Source: Euglena gracilis (taxonomy: Eukaryota; Euglenida; Euglenophyceae; Euglenales). Taken from it: a stretch of DNA of 64,000 bases. The first letter of the stretch is position 1. Each line of letters opens with the position of its first letter. The stretch is from contig CP154955.1 in the NCBI GenBank assembly GCA_039621445.1, forward strand, positions 2,572,619 to 2,636,618, in the 5' to 3' direction. A program made the translations under genes and the position numbers. Shown one piece after another: positions 1 to 11,322 of the stretch. Below the pieces are notes generated by a model. The model searched no databases, was not told the DNA's origin, and worked only from the letters and a program-made list of their open reading frames with translations.

Positions 1-1780
1 TGCGTCCCCAAAAACACCACGGATACAAAATTTTGCGTGACTCCCTCCAGCGCACTCACCAAAATTCCTTGCACTTGGTGGTGATCCACCAGGGGCAAAT
101 TTCTTAGCTCCACCACGTTAAAAAAATCACTTCCCCGTTCTTGTTCCCTGACAATTTTCTCGTTGTAAAATTTGGAAATTTCCCGTCTTAGAACCCGATA
201 CGCGTCGGCGTCGGTCACATCTTTTGCAAAATTTCTCAACATGAGAAAATCTGTCTCAAAACGTTTCCAATCCTCCCTAGTTAGGTCGTTTTTGTACTTG
301 AGGCGAATTGCTTTAAATTTTTTGTCTTGCACAGTTTCCTGCCCCACTGGAATTTTCTTTTTCAAACAAATCGTAAGCTTGTTGAAAATTTGTGATCATT
401 CCCGTCCCCCTTAGGAGCCTCAAACGGTCTCCATCGGTTTCATTTACGGAGGAAATCAAAAGTGAAAACAGGTCTTGGTCGTCGGTTGGACCTCTAGAAA
501 GTCTTTGCACATATTCTTTCCAACGAAAGCGAAAATCAGGCCAGTCTTCGGCGTGGCCAGAAAATTTTTTGAGTTTTGCCTCTTTCGCAACCATGGCACT
601 CAAGGAGGATCCAACAAAAATTGGATTTCGGTTTCCAAAATTGGTGCCTCCTCCGCCCCCCATCCCCGCCCCCACCCCAATGAGTAAAATGTGTACCGGA
701 GCAACAACGGTCGGACCTTTTTGGGTTGATGCGACGGGAAAGCCCAACACGTTGATGGTGGGGGGGGGCACATGAAGGGGGTACCTCCTGTACGGGGGGT
801 GCTTTAACACCGGGGGGACCCACTTGTGCGGGACCGTGGGAAACCGAATTCTGAGCGAGGGGGGGAGAAACTGATGGTGGTTGGGTCACGGGAACGTGCA
901 GTGTGTATCTTTGCCAACAGGGGGTAGAGACCACCTTATGGTGCTCCTCCTCTTTGGGCAAGACCGCCACCCCAACACCGTTGCCCGAAAAAGCCGCTCC
1001 CCCTACGTCTGGGCATAGGTTGCCCGAGTAGGGATCGACGGGGAGGATGTTTTGAAATTTTTCGAAAACCAACCCACTCACCTCTCGAGAGGGGATTGAG
1101 AGGGTATCGGTCTCCGCCTGCTTGGGTGGTCGAAGTTCCCTCCTTCCCAAAAAGCCAAAACCCAACCCATAGCTGGTGCTTGGGGTTGCCGTCGTTGTTG
1201 ACCTTTCCGATCCTGTTGGGGCCTCCCACAGCGCCACCACAGCGGTGGGGGGAAAAGGGCCACCGGACACCGCGAGAGCGGCAGGGCCGGGGTTGGGGGT
1301 CTCCCTCCCCATTGGTGGTGTGTTTGGCTTTTGCCCCCATGGACCATCCAAATTCATGGCTTGGGAGGGGGGGGAGGCTTGTCCACATTGTCCCCCCACT
1401 CCAAAACCCTGGGCGAAACCCCGTTCATTCACACCCTGATTTTCCAACTGCGCAATTTTTTGCTGAAGTCCAAAAATGTCAGCGGAAACGCCTTTCTGAA
1501 AATCTTCAGCCCTGGACAAAATGAAACCAAAGGCCTTTTGACTTGCGTTTCCCAAACTCAAAACTTGTCGTTTCACTCCAAAAAGTTCTTGCCGTTTCTC
1601 ATTTTCATCACGAGAAAATTGTTGGTGAATTTGTGCCAAAATCTGATCTTGGTGCTCAGGTGAGCTTTCCAAGTTTTGAATGCGGGGGGCAAAGTCCATT
1701 TTCTTTTCTGGTGATTCCACCCGCATTTTTTCGTCAATGTCCACCTCCATTGCGGCAATTTGTCCTATAACCACTTTCAT
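1..1780 (-). pseudogene. Retroelement Gag-like protein, frame-broken, runs off left edge
   Basis: Minus-strand coding in at least two frames. The N-terminal part (1780 down to about 770) is rich in E, K and Q, likely coiled coil for its first ~120 residues, then a Pro/Gly-rich linker. At the nine-G run 762-770 the frame changes and continues with a Gag core containing KKFSGHAEDWPDFRFRW, a pattern common at the start of retrotransposon capsid domains. The frame then shifts again near 310-330 and stays open to base 1 (residues include VVELRNLPLVDHHQ). No zinc knuckle, protease or RT lies in the window, so pol would be further left. Family (Ty3/gypsy or BEL/Pao-like) is not settled. The breaks coincide with homopolymers, so sequencing error cannot be excluded. 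Confidence 0.6.
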
Positions 1781-1925
1781 TTGTTCCTCAAAGTTTTGAA
1801 TACTCCCAAAAATTTGGTCAAAAAACTTTTCATAAAGTTTTCATTCATTCTTGACCAACCCCACGTGTTTATTTAACATTCCTGAAACGGTTTCTTGTCT
1901 TCCCTCAAGAAAATTAAGTCATTCT

Positions 1926-3198
1926 TCAATTCTTTCCCAATATCCATCCCAAGGATCCCCCCCGCATCCCCCCCATCCTCCATTGCTTCGGGGGGGACTG
2001 TGAATTTTCAGCCGGGGGGCTCTCATTCATGGGTGTCCCACTTTCCAAAAGTCGAGAATGATCATCCCCCCCGCCCGTTTCTTGTGGGGGAAGTGGTGAA
2101 AATTCATTCTTTGGGGGGACTCCACACCTCTCCAACCCACGGGATTGTGTATTTTCCATGAGAGCAGGAAAAGTTTCCCCTTCCAAAACTTGCAATGGGG
2201 CAGCCAAAAATTGAACACCGTCAATCATGGGGGGGAAATCACCACCACCACCAAGGATCCTTGTTTGAGATTGCTGAAATGTGTGTGCGTGCTGACAAAT
2301 CGTAACCTCCCCTCCACTTTGCAAAGGCATTTCTTGCAAAATTTGTGGTGCTTCCAAAAGTTTTGGCGTTTCTCCTTGAAACTGGGGAAAATTGTGCAAG
2401 AAAAAATTTTCTGGGACTTCAAAATCCGTAATTATCCCCTCAAAAAATTGTCTTGCTTCTTATTTTTGCAACTCCCCCCTCAAAATTTCAGTAAATCTGG
2501 TAAGGCGAGGCAATTCATTTTCCACTGAAAATTCGCCTTGAGTGATTTCTGGGGTCTTTGCACTTTTTATGGCACACCCGTCCCAAACCATGAGGAAAAG
2601 TTTTTTTTCCACGTCATTGTGGAAGAGGCAGATTCTGATTCTGTTTCAAATTCTCGGGGGGTATACTTCTTTTCGGGTTCTTTTCGGGTTGGTTTTCTTC
2701 GGGGGGTGTGCAGACAAGCAGGCATGGGGGGGTTGGTGTGTTGTCGTGTGTGGTGTCCGCTTGGTGAGGTTCTCCAGCTGCTTGGATACCGCGCTCTGGG
2801 GGGCCATTGCGGGGCCCCCCTCCACCAGCTGCAGCATCCAATATGAACAACGTTCTTGTTTCTTCAACTTCTTTTTCTTTTTGATATTCAAACTTCACCA
2901 ATGCATCTTCTCCATTTGGTAATGCCATCGATGGCATGAGGGGGCCAATCGGCACCACCTCGGGGGGGCCTGATGACTCCACCCCTTCAACTTCTTGATC
3001 TTCTTGTTCTTCTTCTTCTTGAACAGGCCAAGCCTCCCCCAGGCCTTTGCCGGAGGATCCGGGTAGGACCTCCATGAAAACCCTTTTTGGTTCGCAAATT
3101 CTTGGATCCTTCGGCCTTGGCTGTTTTTTGAGGGGGCCGCCGGCCTTCTTATTCAATGTATTCAAACTTTTCTTTTTTTTGCTATTGGGATTTTCCAA
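1926..3198 (-). pseudogene. Upstream part of the same Gag-like ORF, frame-broken
   Basis: Minus-strand ORF starting at an ATG at 3198 with a Lys-rich start (MENPNSKKKKSL) and then Glu/Pro/Gly-rich sequence (QEEEEQEDQEVEG). It changes frame near 2600 and again near 1900, at or near C/G runs. Its composition matches the linker of the Gag-like ORF downstream (1-1780), so I read 3198 down to 1 as one decayed polyprotein N-terminus. No recognised domain is present; function is inferred from position only. Confidence 0.45.
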
Positions 3199-3600
3199 TC
3201 ACCTTGAAATTGTTTTTTTTTAATCAAAATCAGGTTCATGCAAGCAAAATAAATTGATTTTTTTTTGTAGCGTTCTCCAGTACATTCGGTAGGTAAAGAA
3301 CTCTGTGTGTGAGATTGAGTTTGAAATTGGGGGGTTCGATTTGGGGTTTTTGCTTAACTAGGAATATGCTCTGTTCCTACCGACCGGAAACATTCGGCCG
3401 ACTGGTCCAGGAAATTTTGCCAGTTAAGGCCGGAAAGGCCAAAATACGGGTTCAGGCTTCAAAGGCCTACCCACAGAACCTTTTCCGAACTTTTAATTCG
3501 ACTGAAATCCAAAAATGGGAATTTCAGTGATTTTCCAAGCCCCAGGACCAATTTAGGTCAAATTGTTGGTTAAGGACCCCTTAACACTGTGGGTAAGCCA
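3199..3600 (-). other. Non-coding leader and possible LTR remnant of the left Gag-like element
   Basis: No convincing ORF. The minus strand here would be leader and LTR for the Gag-like ORF starting at 3198. The second copy of any LTR would be outside the window, so ends cannot be fixed. A small palindrome (GTTAAGGACCCCTTAAC) lies at 3570-3586. Confidence 0.25.
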
Positions 3601-3768
3601 GGGAAACGCGCCGGACGCGGAAGGTGGAGCCATAATGGCTCACAGACCACACCTGGAGGTTGTTGCACCACAACAACTCGATTAGACGTTCGATGTCGGG
3701 GTGCAGTGGGTACTATTTACACTGCACCCCGAGGGGGCCGACTGTGTACATACAGTCGAAGATTGACT

Positions 3769-5599
3769 TCAGCCTTCGGGCCAACACCTGCTGGTCCCGG
3801 AATCCCAACTGGTGCAGGTAACTGCGACCAGTGGAATCGCCGATGAGACCCCAGATCTAGCAGGGGTATATCCCAGCCAAAACCAGAGCTCCCAGAATCC
3901 CGGCTGGGCATCCAGCAAGGGTCTGCCACCTTCACCTTCGAAGGCGTACAGATCAATTCCGTAATGGAATTGTCTGACTCTGTTCTCGGTGTGGCGTAAT
4001 ACCACATCGATGACTGCTTGTGGAGGGGTGACGGGGCGGTTTCCTGCAACATAGTATCGATGCTGCATTCGCACGCCTTCGTCCTCCAGCTCCTCCTTGA
4101 ACTTGAGCATATGCTCAAAGTCCGAGAGGACTTCTGCTGGGTCTTCTTCCTCCTCACCTCATGTTCCGTTACCTTTACCCTCACCCTTACCCTCACCCTT
4201 ACCTTTGCCGGCCGCGCTTTTGCCTTCTCCTTTGCCTTTGCCTTCAGCCTGGCCTGTTTCCTTTCCCGTCTGGCGAATACCAGAGGGTCGGGCGCTCGGT
4301 GCTGCAGGAGTCGGTTCGGTTCCTTCCCCTTCCATCTCTGGGGAGGGACCTGGCCGTTCCGCTGCACGTCGCGGTGATGGCTTGGCTGGATGCTGGCTAG
4401 GAGCCTGGCGTGGGCTTGGCTTCGACGCAGGGGGCCGCGCTCCTTCCATACCGGAGGGATCGGCGGTGGCATGCCGGCGACAGGACGGCTCATCGCCACC
4501 TGTGCCTCTGCCGGTGGTTGTCCAGCCGGGGTATCCTGGCTGGCTTCCACCTGCATTGCCACACCGCCTTCCGCGTTCCTTGGGTTGGGTCGCCTGGGTT
4601 GTGGAGTAAGGTTCTCCGTAGCCCTGTCACGTTTCAAGGTGGCAGGTAATACATACCTGCCGGGTGCTCACCGGGTAATACCGGGGTTGCCACCTGCAGC
4701 TGCGGTTGGTACGGATGGTATGGGGTGTATCCACGGCCCTGAACGGCAGCCAGAGAGGAGTAATACCTAGTCCGGTGCTCTTCAGACGTGAATACTTGCT
4801 CCTGCAGGAAATTCCGAGCAAGCGGCTGCCGGTGGTGCCATGTGGTAGTAGGGACCCTCCTGCCGACGCGGGACATCCCCGGTCTGGACAAGAGGTGCAC
4901 TGGGAGGTGGGGTTGCCACACGGTGGGGAGGCTCATCCTCCACCACTATGGGCTCCACCTGCCGCCGTGGCTAAACGCCAGGGGCAGGGGCGACCGGTGA
5001 TTCATGTGGCATCCAGTGCGTAAAATGTGTTGCACGTATGCCTCCGAGGGCACGTCCGACTGTCTGGCTGGGAGCACGCCTGTGCCGCGCGGGTAATACG
5101 CGCGCGTTGCGTACTGCGAGACAAATTGCTCCGCTGGCGGCTCGCGCGGCGGCATTCGCTGCGGCGAGGGCGGGCGAGCAAAAATTCTCCTCATCCCAGG
5201 TGGGACATGCACAGCCTCACCTACCGGTGGTGGCGTGCGCTCACGCATATGCACACCATCACCAAAGAAGCACGGTGGCGGTATCACCATGGGTCTCGCC
5301 GGTGTGCGCAACTGCACCATTGCCGCAGACAGAGGCGAATACCACCGCAGTGGCGAGGTGAGTGCGGTGGAGGCCGCATTAGCCAAAGAAGCCAATGATG
5401 TGGAGGGCGCATCGCCGACCACTGTCAATGATGATAAATGTTGCAAATGTGACAATTGAACCAATTGAGCATCATCGGCGTGGGAACTGGAAGCACTTTC
5501 ACATAAAAGCTTCCAATCCCCTGTTTCTTGGTCAATGTCTTGCAATGATGCCTCTAATAAGGTATAATTGAATTGATGCTTGGGGCCTGTGATTTGCAT
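3769..5599 (-). pseudogene. Relic ORF related to the 3' ORF of the large gypsy element
   Basis: Minus-strand coding from an ATG at 5599 through 4946, 4634-4936 and 4159-4449 to 3769, in several frames. It begins like the Gag of the element at 6787 (MQ-T-P, Tyr, Leu, SLQ pattern). Later it matches the 3' ORF at 22617-24497: RIFARPPSPQRMP here against RIFREPQSPPRMP there, and VFTSEEHRTRYYSSLAAVQG here against RFTSPQQAIQYYQTL there. A KGKGEG repeat tract follows (4160-4240), then a segment with HRYYVAGNRPVTPPQAVIDV. Pol is missing between the two halves, so this looks like an internally deleted, non-autonomous derivative. Function of the protein is unknown. Confidence 0.55.
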
Positions 5600-5785
5600 C
5601 TTTCTGATGACAGAAACAGAAAAAAACGCACAGAAACAAGCAGTTGTGCTGGCACCAGAGGGGCTGTAACGGTTAATACCGTTCAGAGCCTTCCGGAGCC
5701 TGCTCGTCTGCTTAACGTTGACTAGAAGCCGTGAGCTGATGCTGCGACCGTGTAATAACGGTGCAGGGGCTCTCCGCTGCCAATC

Positions 5786-5811
5786 AGCGTAGGATCGAAC
5801 CAATCTCCTAC
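5786..5811 (-). promoter_or_regulatory. Putative primer-binding site of the minus-strand relic
   Basis: Directly inside the relic LTR end. Read on the plus strand it is GTAGGATCGAACCA then ATCTCCTACCA, ending in CCA like a tRNA 3' end. The GGATCGAA piece resembles the T-loop of eukaryotic initiator tRNA-Met (AUCGAA rather than UUCGA), but the spacing to CCA is about three bases short. Confidence 0.4.
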
Positions 5812-6127
5812 CAAGTGTACGTCTGATTCCCAATTCCCCTTTCCCAATTACCAAAAAGCCTTCGCTTTTGCCTTGGCGCACCTACTTGGGAACTGAAAAT
5901 CAGAGTAACAGAAAAACCCTTTTCCGAACTTCCAAGAAGCAAAGCACAGAGCATAGCAGGGAGGATGGACTGGATATCCAAGTCCGGTCCGGGGAAAAGG
6001 AAAGAATAGGAGTATAAAAAGCATATAACAGAATACCACCTGTGGAGAGAGAAGGGGCACCCATTAGGAAATCCTAATAGGATCTGCTTCCATCCTAACT
6101 TCCTCAACGGAAGTGGACGCTCGGTGG
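5806..6127 (-). repeat. Solo 5' LTR of the minus-strand relic
   Basis: Its reverse complement follows the same plan as the gypsy LTRs at 6133-6529 and 25545-25977: an AATTAGGA-type block, then TCTCTCCACAGGTGGTATT, then ACGTACACT at the inner end. A TATAAAA-like box lies at 6012-6020. No matching left LTR is visible. It abuts the large element at 6133. Confidence 0.5.
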
Positions 6128-6132
6128 GGGTT
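6128..6132. repeat. Target-site duplication, left copy (GGGTT)
   Basis: GGGTT here and again at 25978-25982, directly outside the two LTRs. Confidence 0.6.
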
Positions 6133-6529
6133 TGCGCACCAGGCAGCCGTATATATGGCCAGATATAGCTCTGAGCCCTATACACAGTACTAGGCTAGGT
6201 GGTATTCCTAAGGATGGCCAACGGCCTGAATTAGGAATACCTAAACCTTATTCTGGTTCTCCTCTCCACAGCTGGTATTTTATTCCGTTTTGGTATTTCA
6301 TTCAAGACTTAATTTCCAAGTTTGATTTGTTTCATTTGAAGTCCGAAACGGACACCCAAGTCACTTGGCATTTCTTTGTGTAGCCCATAGGGCTTTCTCA
6401 CCTGCCTTGTGCTCTGCCTCTTAATTGGGGAAAAGGACTTTTATATTATTTTATTTTTCCTTTTGTTACTCCAACTTTTCACCTTGCGCACCGAAGACCA
6501 AAAGCGAGGAAAAGGGTTGGACGTACACT
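6133..6529 (+). repeat. 5' LTR of the large gypsy element
   Basis: Starts TGCGCACCAGG and ends GTACACT. It matches 25545-25977 at about 95% by eye, but lacks about 36 bp near its start. The last bases (CT) are not the usual CA. A pyrimidine tract ending CCTCTCCACAG at 6261-6271 looks like a splice acceptor and is kept in the 3' LTR and the minus-strand relic LTR. Confidence 0.85.
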
Positions 6530-6786
6530 GGGTAACAGTTTAGGTTTTCGATCCTTTTGACCGCAAACGGTCGAGTGGTGCCTCGCCTATAGGCGATTAC
6601 AGGCACTACAAGCCGTTTCCGGCCAAAACTGTACGCACGGACACGTCCTCTGACGGTTCGCAGTACACGCTGCTTCAAACCTCAGAGTTCGGGTCTCTGC
6701 TTACTTTTTATACCATTCCCTCTTTTTGCACTTGTTTCCCCAATTTTACACCACAATTTACACTTGGTTTTTTTTTTGCTTCAAAA
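6530..6786 (+). promoter_or_regulatory. Leader with putative primer-binding site
   Basis: Directly after the LTR come GGGTAACAG and, 10-15 bases on, GGTTTTCGATCC, whose reverse complement GGATCGAAAACC resembles an initiator-tRNA T-arm. The primer tRNA is not certain. The rest of the leader is non-coding, with short palindromes such as CGCCTATAGGCG at 6585-6596. Confidence 0.4.
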
Positions 6787-9273
6787 ATGCAGTGCACAAC
6801 ACCCATTGACTATGCTGCATTGATTGGTTCACTTCAAGGACTTGAACCTGCAGCATCATTGATTAGCTCTAATGAGCATTCTCAACCCCATAGGGGTACT
6901 CAAGCATTGACTCATTTTGCAGGTAATCCTCCTTCCTCGCCTGTGTCACACCTATCGGTGTCTGTGTCGAGTAATCCTCACCCCGCCCGATGGGCACCCC
7001 CACACCTATCAGTGTCAAGCTCTATAGAGCAACCCCGTCCCCAACAGGCACAACCCCTTTTGTTAGAAGCCGATCGGCTAATAGCTATCCCCCCCAGCGA
7101 GATCTCGCGCTGGTGCCGATAGGCACATTTGACTCTGAGGCGGATACGACACAGCAACTTTTTGTAGAAGGTGGGTTAGAAACAGTTTCTTTCAGCCACC
7201 CCCCCTATGCTTCCCCCCACAAGTCCGATTAGACAATTGCCCACACCACCCGATACAGGTTCTTTTCCGGCATTACCATGGCACCCGGAGATGCGTTTGA
7301 CGGTTCCCGATTATACAAGTCCCACAGAGTCCGTGAGTAGTGATGTGGAAGAGTTGGAAAATATTTCCCCTCATCCCATTACCGTGATTCAGCGCATTGT
7401 CGCAAATCTCCCAGTGGAACACCCGCTTATGCGGCAAATTTCCCATGTGCACACATGTGTAGCGGATTGTGCTATGACACTTAATAAGGTTTTGTATTTT
7501 GATGAGAACAACCAAAAAGTTGTAGAAAACAAGCTGGATTACCTTTGGAGTTATTTGTGTGATGTAGGTGAATATTGCCAAACAAATTTTGAATCCACCA
7601 AGGTGGACCTAGCAAATTTGCGTCAAGGTTTGGACACACATTTGCAGGCATATTTGTCACAGCACTGCCAAAAAGTGAGTGAAGCCGTGTGTGAAACACA
7701 ATCCCGCAATGATGCGATTTTCTCCTACATGCAACATAGTTTGCAGGCTTTATCCCATCAATTGGAGCCAATTACGGCAATTTTTCCACAATTGCAGCAA
7801 AAGTTGCATGAACCCCCCCATCAAAAATACCGATTTGGGACAATTTAACACATTGGAGCAATTCTCCACACTTGCAACCGCACTTCAGGAAGCGCAACAG
7901 CGCATTTTCCAGTTGAGCGGTGATTCCGCAGATTTTGCCCACTTTTCTGCCCAAGCCAATGAAATTTTTGCCCCCAGCACGTACGTGCAACAATTGCAGG
8001 AAAGACTTTCTCGATTGGAGCAGAAATCTTGCCATTTTGGCAAAATTCCCGCTGAAATTGCGAGTTTTCAAACCCAAATCGCGAATATCGCGAGTGGGAT
8101 TGAGAATTTGCAACAACAGTGTTAAACTGACACAATGGAAATCCGAAACGCAATGGCGGAATTGCGAAACTGCATTGCGGCATCCCATGCACCAAAACCG
8201 GATATTAGCGGACTCAAGGCCACCATGGCCGATTTGCACAAACAGTTACAACAGGATGTTGGTAACATTTAAGCCGCATTGGCCAAGTTTCATACCCGCT
8301 ATGCGGAAGTAGCTGGTAAAATCCCGGATGATACCGGCATTCGAACCGTGATAGCGGAGTTGCACAAACGCATGCAAGAACTGAGCACAAAAATGCTTCA
8401 GGTGCAATCACCACCCCAAGGCACATTGCCGTTACCAACACCTACCCCCACACTCCCAAACACACACTTGGACCAGATATGCGCTGAAATGCGCGCGGAA
8501 AGTCCATAAATCATGCAAGGATTTTGTGATAGTCTTATGAACACCGAGAAAACGGTGAAGCAGGATGTCACAAAACTGCAAAATAAACATATTGCGCTAT
8601 TTGCGCAAGTTTCAGTGTTGAAGCAACAGCCAATGAGAAAATCAAAGATCCGCATTCGGACCAATACACCAAGCCACCTCCACAATTGGAGGCCATTTCC
8701 ACTGCGATGCGCACTTTGGCGACAAGAGTAAAGGAATTGGACACCGGTTTGGGTTCAATTTCGCAACATTTTCAGTCGATTTACGACAAAATCCTGCTTT
8801 TGGATGAGTTACCCTCATACCGTAAGCGGATTAAGCGTTTGCAGGAGGATGTGGGTCGGATAACCGACAATTTGCAGGTTGTTGACCATTTGGAGCAAAG
8901 TGTGCATGATTTTGCAACACATTTGGACCAAATTCAAGCACAACTACCTTCCATCCATCAAAATCCGCAATCGGGTGTGGTTGGCACATTTGCCGCATCT
9001 TCCAGCTCAAAAAGCGCTATTCGCGCACCAATCCCCGAGTCCACAGGCACATTGCCACCTAACAGCGTTTCCGCTCATGCAGTCTCCCCCAATAGGCAGC
9101 GGGTTGGTTTCAAAATATCCTCTATCAAGGAAAAAGACCTGGCTTCGGGCAGGGAGGGGAATGAGAGCACCGAGGATGAGCTGGCGGAAGACAGGAATGT
9201 GATTCGCGCGATACGCGCAATTTATTCTAGGAAATACACCATAGGCCAAAAGGCCGACTCCGATATGGAGTAG
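6787..9273 (+). pseudogene. Gag of the large gypsy element: long coiled-coil protein, broken
   Basis: Starts at the ATG 6787, the first after the leader. The first ~150 codons are Pro/Ser-rich; the frame then wanders (frame 1, then 3, then 1 to 7848, frame 2 to about 8650 with stops near 8126, 8270 and 8508, then frame 1 to 9273). The middle and end look like long heptad-type coiled coil (for example VQQLQERLSRLEQK and VKELDTGLGSISQHFQSIYD). No CCHC zinc knuckle is seen, and I cannot recognise a capsid fold, so Gag is assigned by position. The total of about 830 codons is long for a gypsy Gag. Confidence 0.65.
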
Positions 9274-9318
9274 GGGAGCCCGAAGTCTGAGGGCACGGAC
9301 CTCTGGGCTGATGAACAG

Positions 9319-9890
9319 ATGGAGGTAGGAACTGATCACCCCTGCCCTCCCTGCCCATCGGTGTTTCTGGTCGGTACCCGGAAAATTTTCCGGTCCCCCA
9401 CTCCCCGCGCCAAGTTTTTGCTTGGAATGTTGAGCAAAGTAAGCAAAGGGTCACAGAACAGTTGGCGCGATAACAATTTTACACCCGACCCTTCGCTTTG
9501 CGTACCCCCTATGAAACTTTTGGTCCAAGCGAAAATCAAAACTCAAAATGTTTGTGCACAAGCCAAAATTTTAGTCGACACAGGGTGTCGAATCCACCTT
9601 CTTTTCCGCAAAGGACTTATACCCACCCCCCTCTTGGTTCATGCCAAGAATCTTATCAAAATTCTGACTGCAGACAACAGCCCCGTGTGCGGTGGTGACT
9701 TGGGATGCATTTTGGACGTAGTCCTCCCATTATCCCGAAGCACCACACACACACCCCACAATTCCAAAATTTTCTGGGTACTTGGGCATTCGAGGCGAAT
9801 ATCGCCGGGTCTGATGTCATACTGGGTTTTCCATTCCTATGGCAACACCTTTTGGTGGTGAATTGTCCTTTGCACGGTTTGCGCACTACC
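9319..9890 (+). pseudogene. Retropepsin-like aspartic protease domain, frameshifted
   Basis: Frame 1 carries ILVDTGCRIHLLF, the D-T-G catalytic motif of retroviral-type proteases, about 90 residues in. Around 9740-9780 the frame changes, and frame 3 continues with IAGSDVILGFPFL, the usual C-terminal hydrophobic-G motif (compare ADVILGLDFL). The enzyme would cut the Gag-Pol polyprotein as a dimer. A single shift inside the domain separates the two halves, so this copy cannot make active protease. Confidence 0.75.
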
Positions 9891-10676
9891 CCCCGCACAC
9901 ACACCACACCCCCAAGCTTGTTCCCCGTGACGTCACCCAAGACGTCCCCCTGCATTTCCACAACGTTTTCCACAACCGAAAAAAACGTTTCCTACCCTAG
10001 GGGTAAAGAGAAAGCTGCCCCCCTACCCACCGTAGGGCTCGTTTCCCATGCGGTAGGGAAAGCCAGTAGCTTAACCCCGCACGTTTCGCTGGGTTCCCAG
10101 GCGAAATCCCAAAGGCATGAAGAGATTTCGGTGTCGAGTAGCCGCCCAGCTGCACAACTGTTTCGTTTTCCACCAGGTGTGTCGATTACAGACACCCCTG
10201 TACACCCCCCAGCAGCTACCCCAACCGACACCAACTTATGCACTGACACCCACACAAACGCGCACCACATGCATCAACCCTCCTACCAATGCGCTCACTG
10301 TCGGAGAATCTCCGCTTACCATGATTTTGGTTGTGGCTGTCTAGTGAAATCTTCCAAACTAATCCGATTGGATCCCGCCACCGGGAATTTTTCCCCACCG
10401 ACACTTGGTAGTGGTACCTATACCCTTGGTACTGGTAAAACAGGTACGGATTTAATAGATAACCAAAAGTTACATAGCCTTGGTACAATGGGTGATACAG
10501 CCAACAATGTACTTGGTAGTTGTTCACATCCCACACTTACACTTGGAAGTTTTTCGCAGTTCGCGAATGTGAATCAAGCACTACAGTGCAAAGGCATAGC
10601 CTCTCTCTTCGAATTGGCGCATAGCGCTACCTATGCGTCTATGGCGTCTATGCGTCCCTATGCGTCTATGGATTGA
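9891..10676 (+). CDS. Linker region between protease and Dam-like domain, with a Cys/His cluster
   Basis: Frame 3 continues openly from the protease to a stop at 10674. It is Ser/Thr/Pro-rich, with a Cys/His cluster (CAHCRRISAYHDFGCGCL) near codon 210 of the open frame and TLG/TYTLGTG-type repeats. Near the end a short repeat (TATGCGTCTATGG-like units, 10630-10672) encodes YASM repeats. No known domain is recognised; it lies where gypsy elements usually have only a short spacer. Confidence 0.4.
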   Translation, partial: PRTHTTPPSLFPVTSPKTSPCISTTFSTTEKNVSYPRGKEKAAPLPTVGLVSHAVGKASSLTPHVSLGSQAKSQRHEEISVSSSRPAAQLFRFPPGVSITDTPVHPPAATPTDTNLCTDTHTNAHHMHQPSYQCAHCRRISAYHDFGCGCLVKSSKLIRLDPATGNFSPPTLGSGTYTLGTGKTGTDLIDNQKLHSLGTMGDTANNVLGSCSHPTLTLGSFSQFANVNQALQCKGIASLFELAHSATYASMASMRPYASMD

Positions 10677-10685
10677 GTCCTGTGT

Positions 10686-11228
10686 GTGGATGATTCAAAA
10701 TTCCGTTGTTCTGTGTTACAGTGTGTTCCCCCCCTTCAGAATGTTGAGCAGATCTCCAAGTACACCAAGGGTACCTGGAAAGCCTTTCAGTTTGGTCAAT
10801 ATCGAATTTTGAAACGTTGGTTTTCAAAAATCGCCGATATGGCGAATTACTTTGATTTGACCCTGGAAATTTATGCATTCTCTTCCAACGCGCACTCGCG
10901 ATTACCGCGACATTGGTTGCAACATTCTAACGCTTTTGATAAGTTTTGGGGAGACACTATCCTATGGATGCATCCCCCCCTAAAACTTATCCCGCTTGTT
11001 ATAAATAAGGTTTTCCAGGATCAAGCGCGAGGCACATTACTTGTTCTTGTGAATCCCGAAGCAGAATGTTTGCATAATTTGACTTATGTAACATTTTATT
11101 GGTGGGACCTACCAAACGATGTTCCTCTATTCGAGGATTTCCGTGAAGTGGTATTGCTACCTTTCCAAGAAATCATTTCCGTGTTTGTTTCTTTGATGCT
11201 TTCAATGTTTCTCAATCTTCACCCATGA
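10686..11228 (+). CDS. Dam-like (DIRS MT-type) domain between protease and RT
   Basis: The ORF contains the pattern of the Dam-like domain known from DIRS elements: FDLTLEIYAFSSNAHSRLPR, then NAFDKFWGDT, then ILWMHPPLKLIPLVINKV and a hydrophobic strand LLVLVNP. The usual catalytic-loop motif is (N/D)PP(W/F/Y); here it reads HPPL, so methyltransferase activity is doubtful. It stands just upstream of RT, as in the nested element (14560-14760). The role in the element is unknown. Confidence 0.65.
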   Translation: MDDSKFRCSVLQCVPPLQNVEQISKYTKGTWKAFQFGQYRILKRWFSKIADMANYFDLTLEIYAFSSNAHSRLPRHWLQHSNAFDKFWGDTILWMHPPLKLIPLVINKVFQDQARGTLLVLVNPEAECLHNLTYVTFYWWDLPNDVPLFEDFREVVLLPFQEIISVFVSLMLSMFLNLHP

Positions 11229-11322
11229 ATGTCAGTGTGTTGGATCACACCCAGCATGTGGGAGCCGATACCGCTTTTGTCCATAATGCCGATAAGCATC
11301 ACCGTTCCGCCCCCCCACCCCT

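Noticed and set aside
1096-1524. Plus-strand ORFs opposite the left Gag-like region
   Set aside because: Shadows of the minus-strand coding frame; no domain and no proper codon bias.
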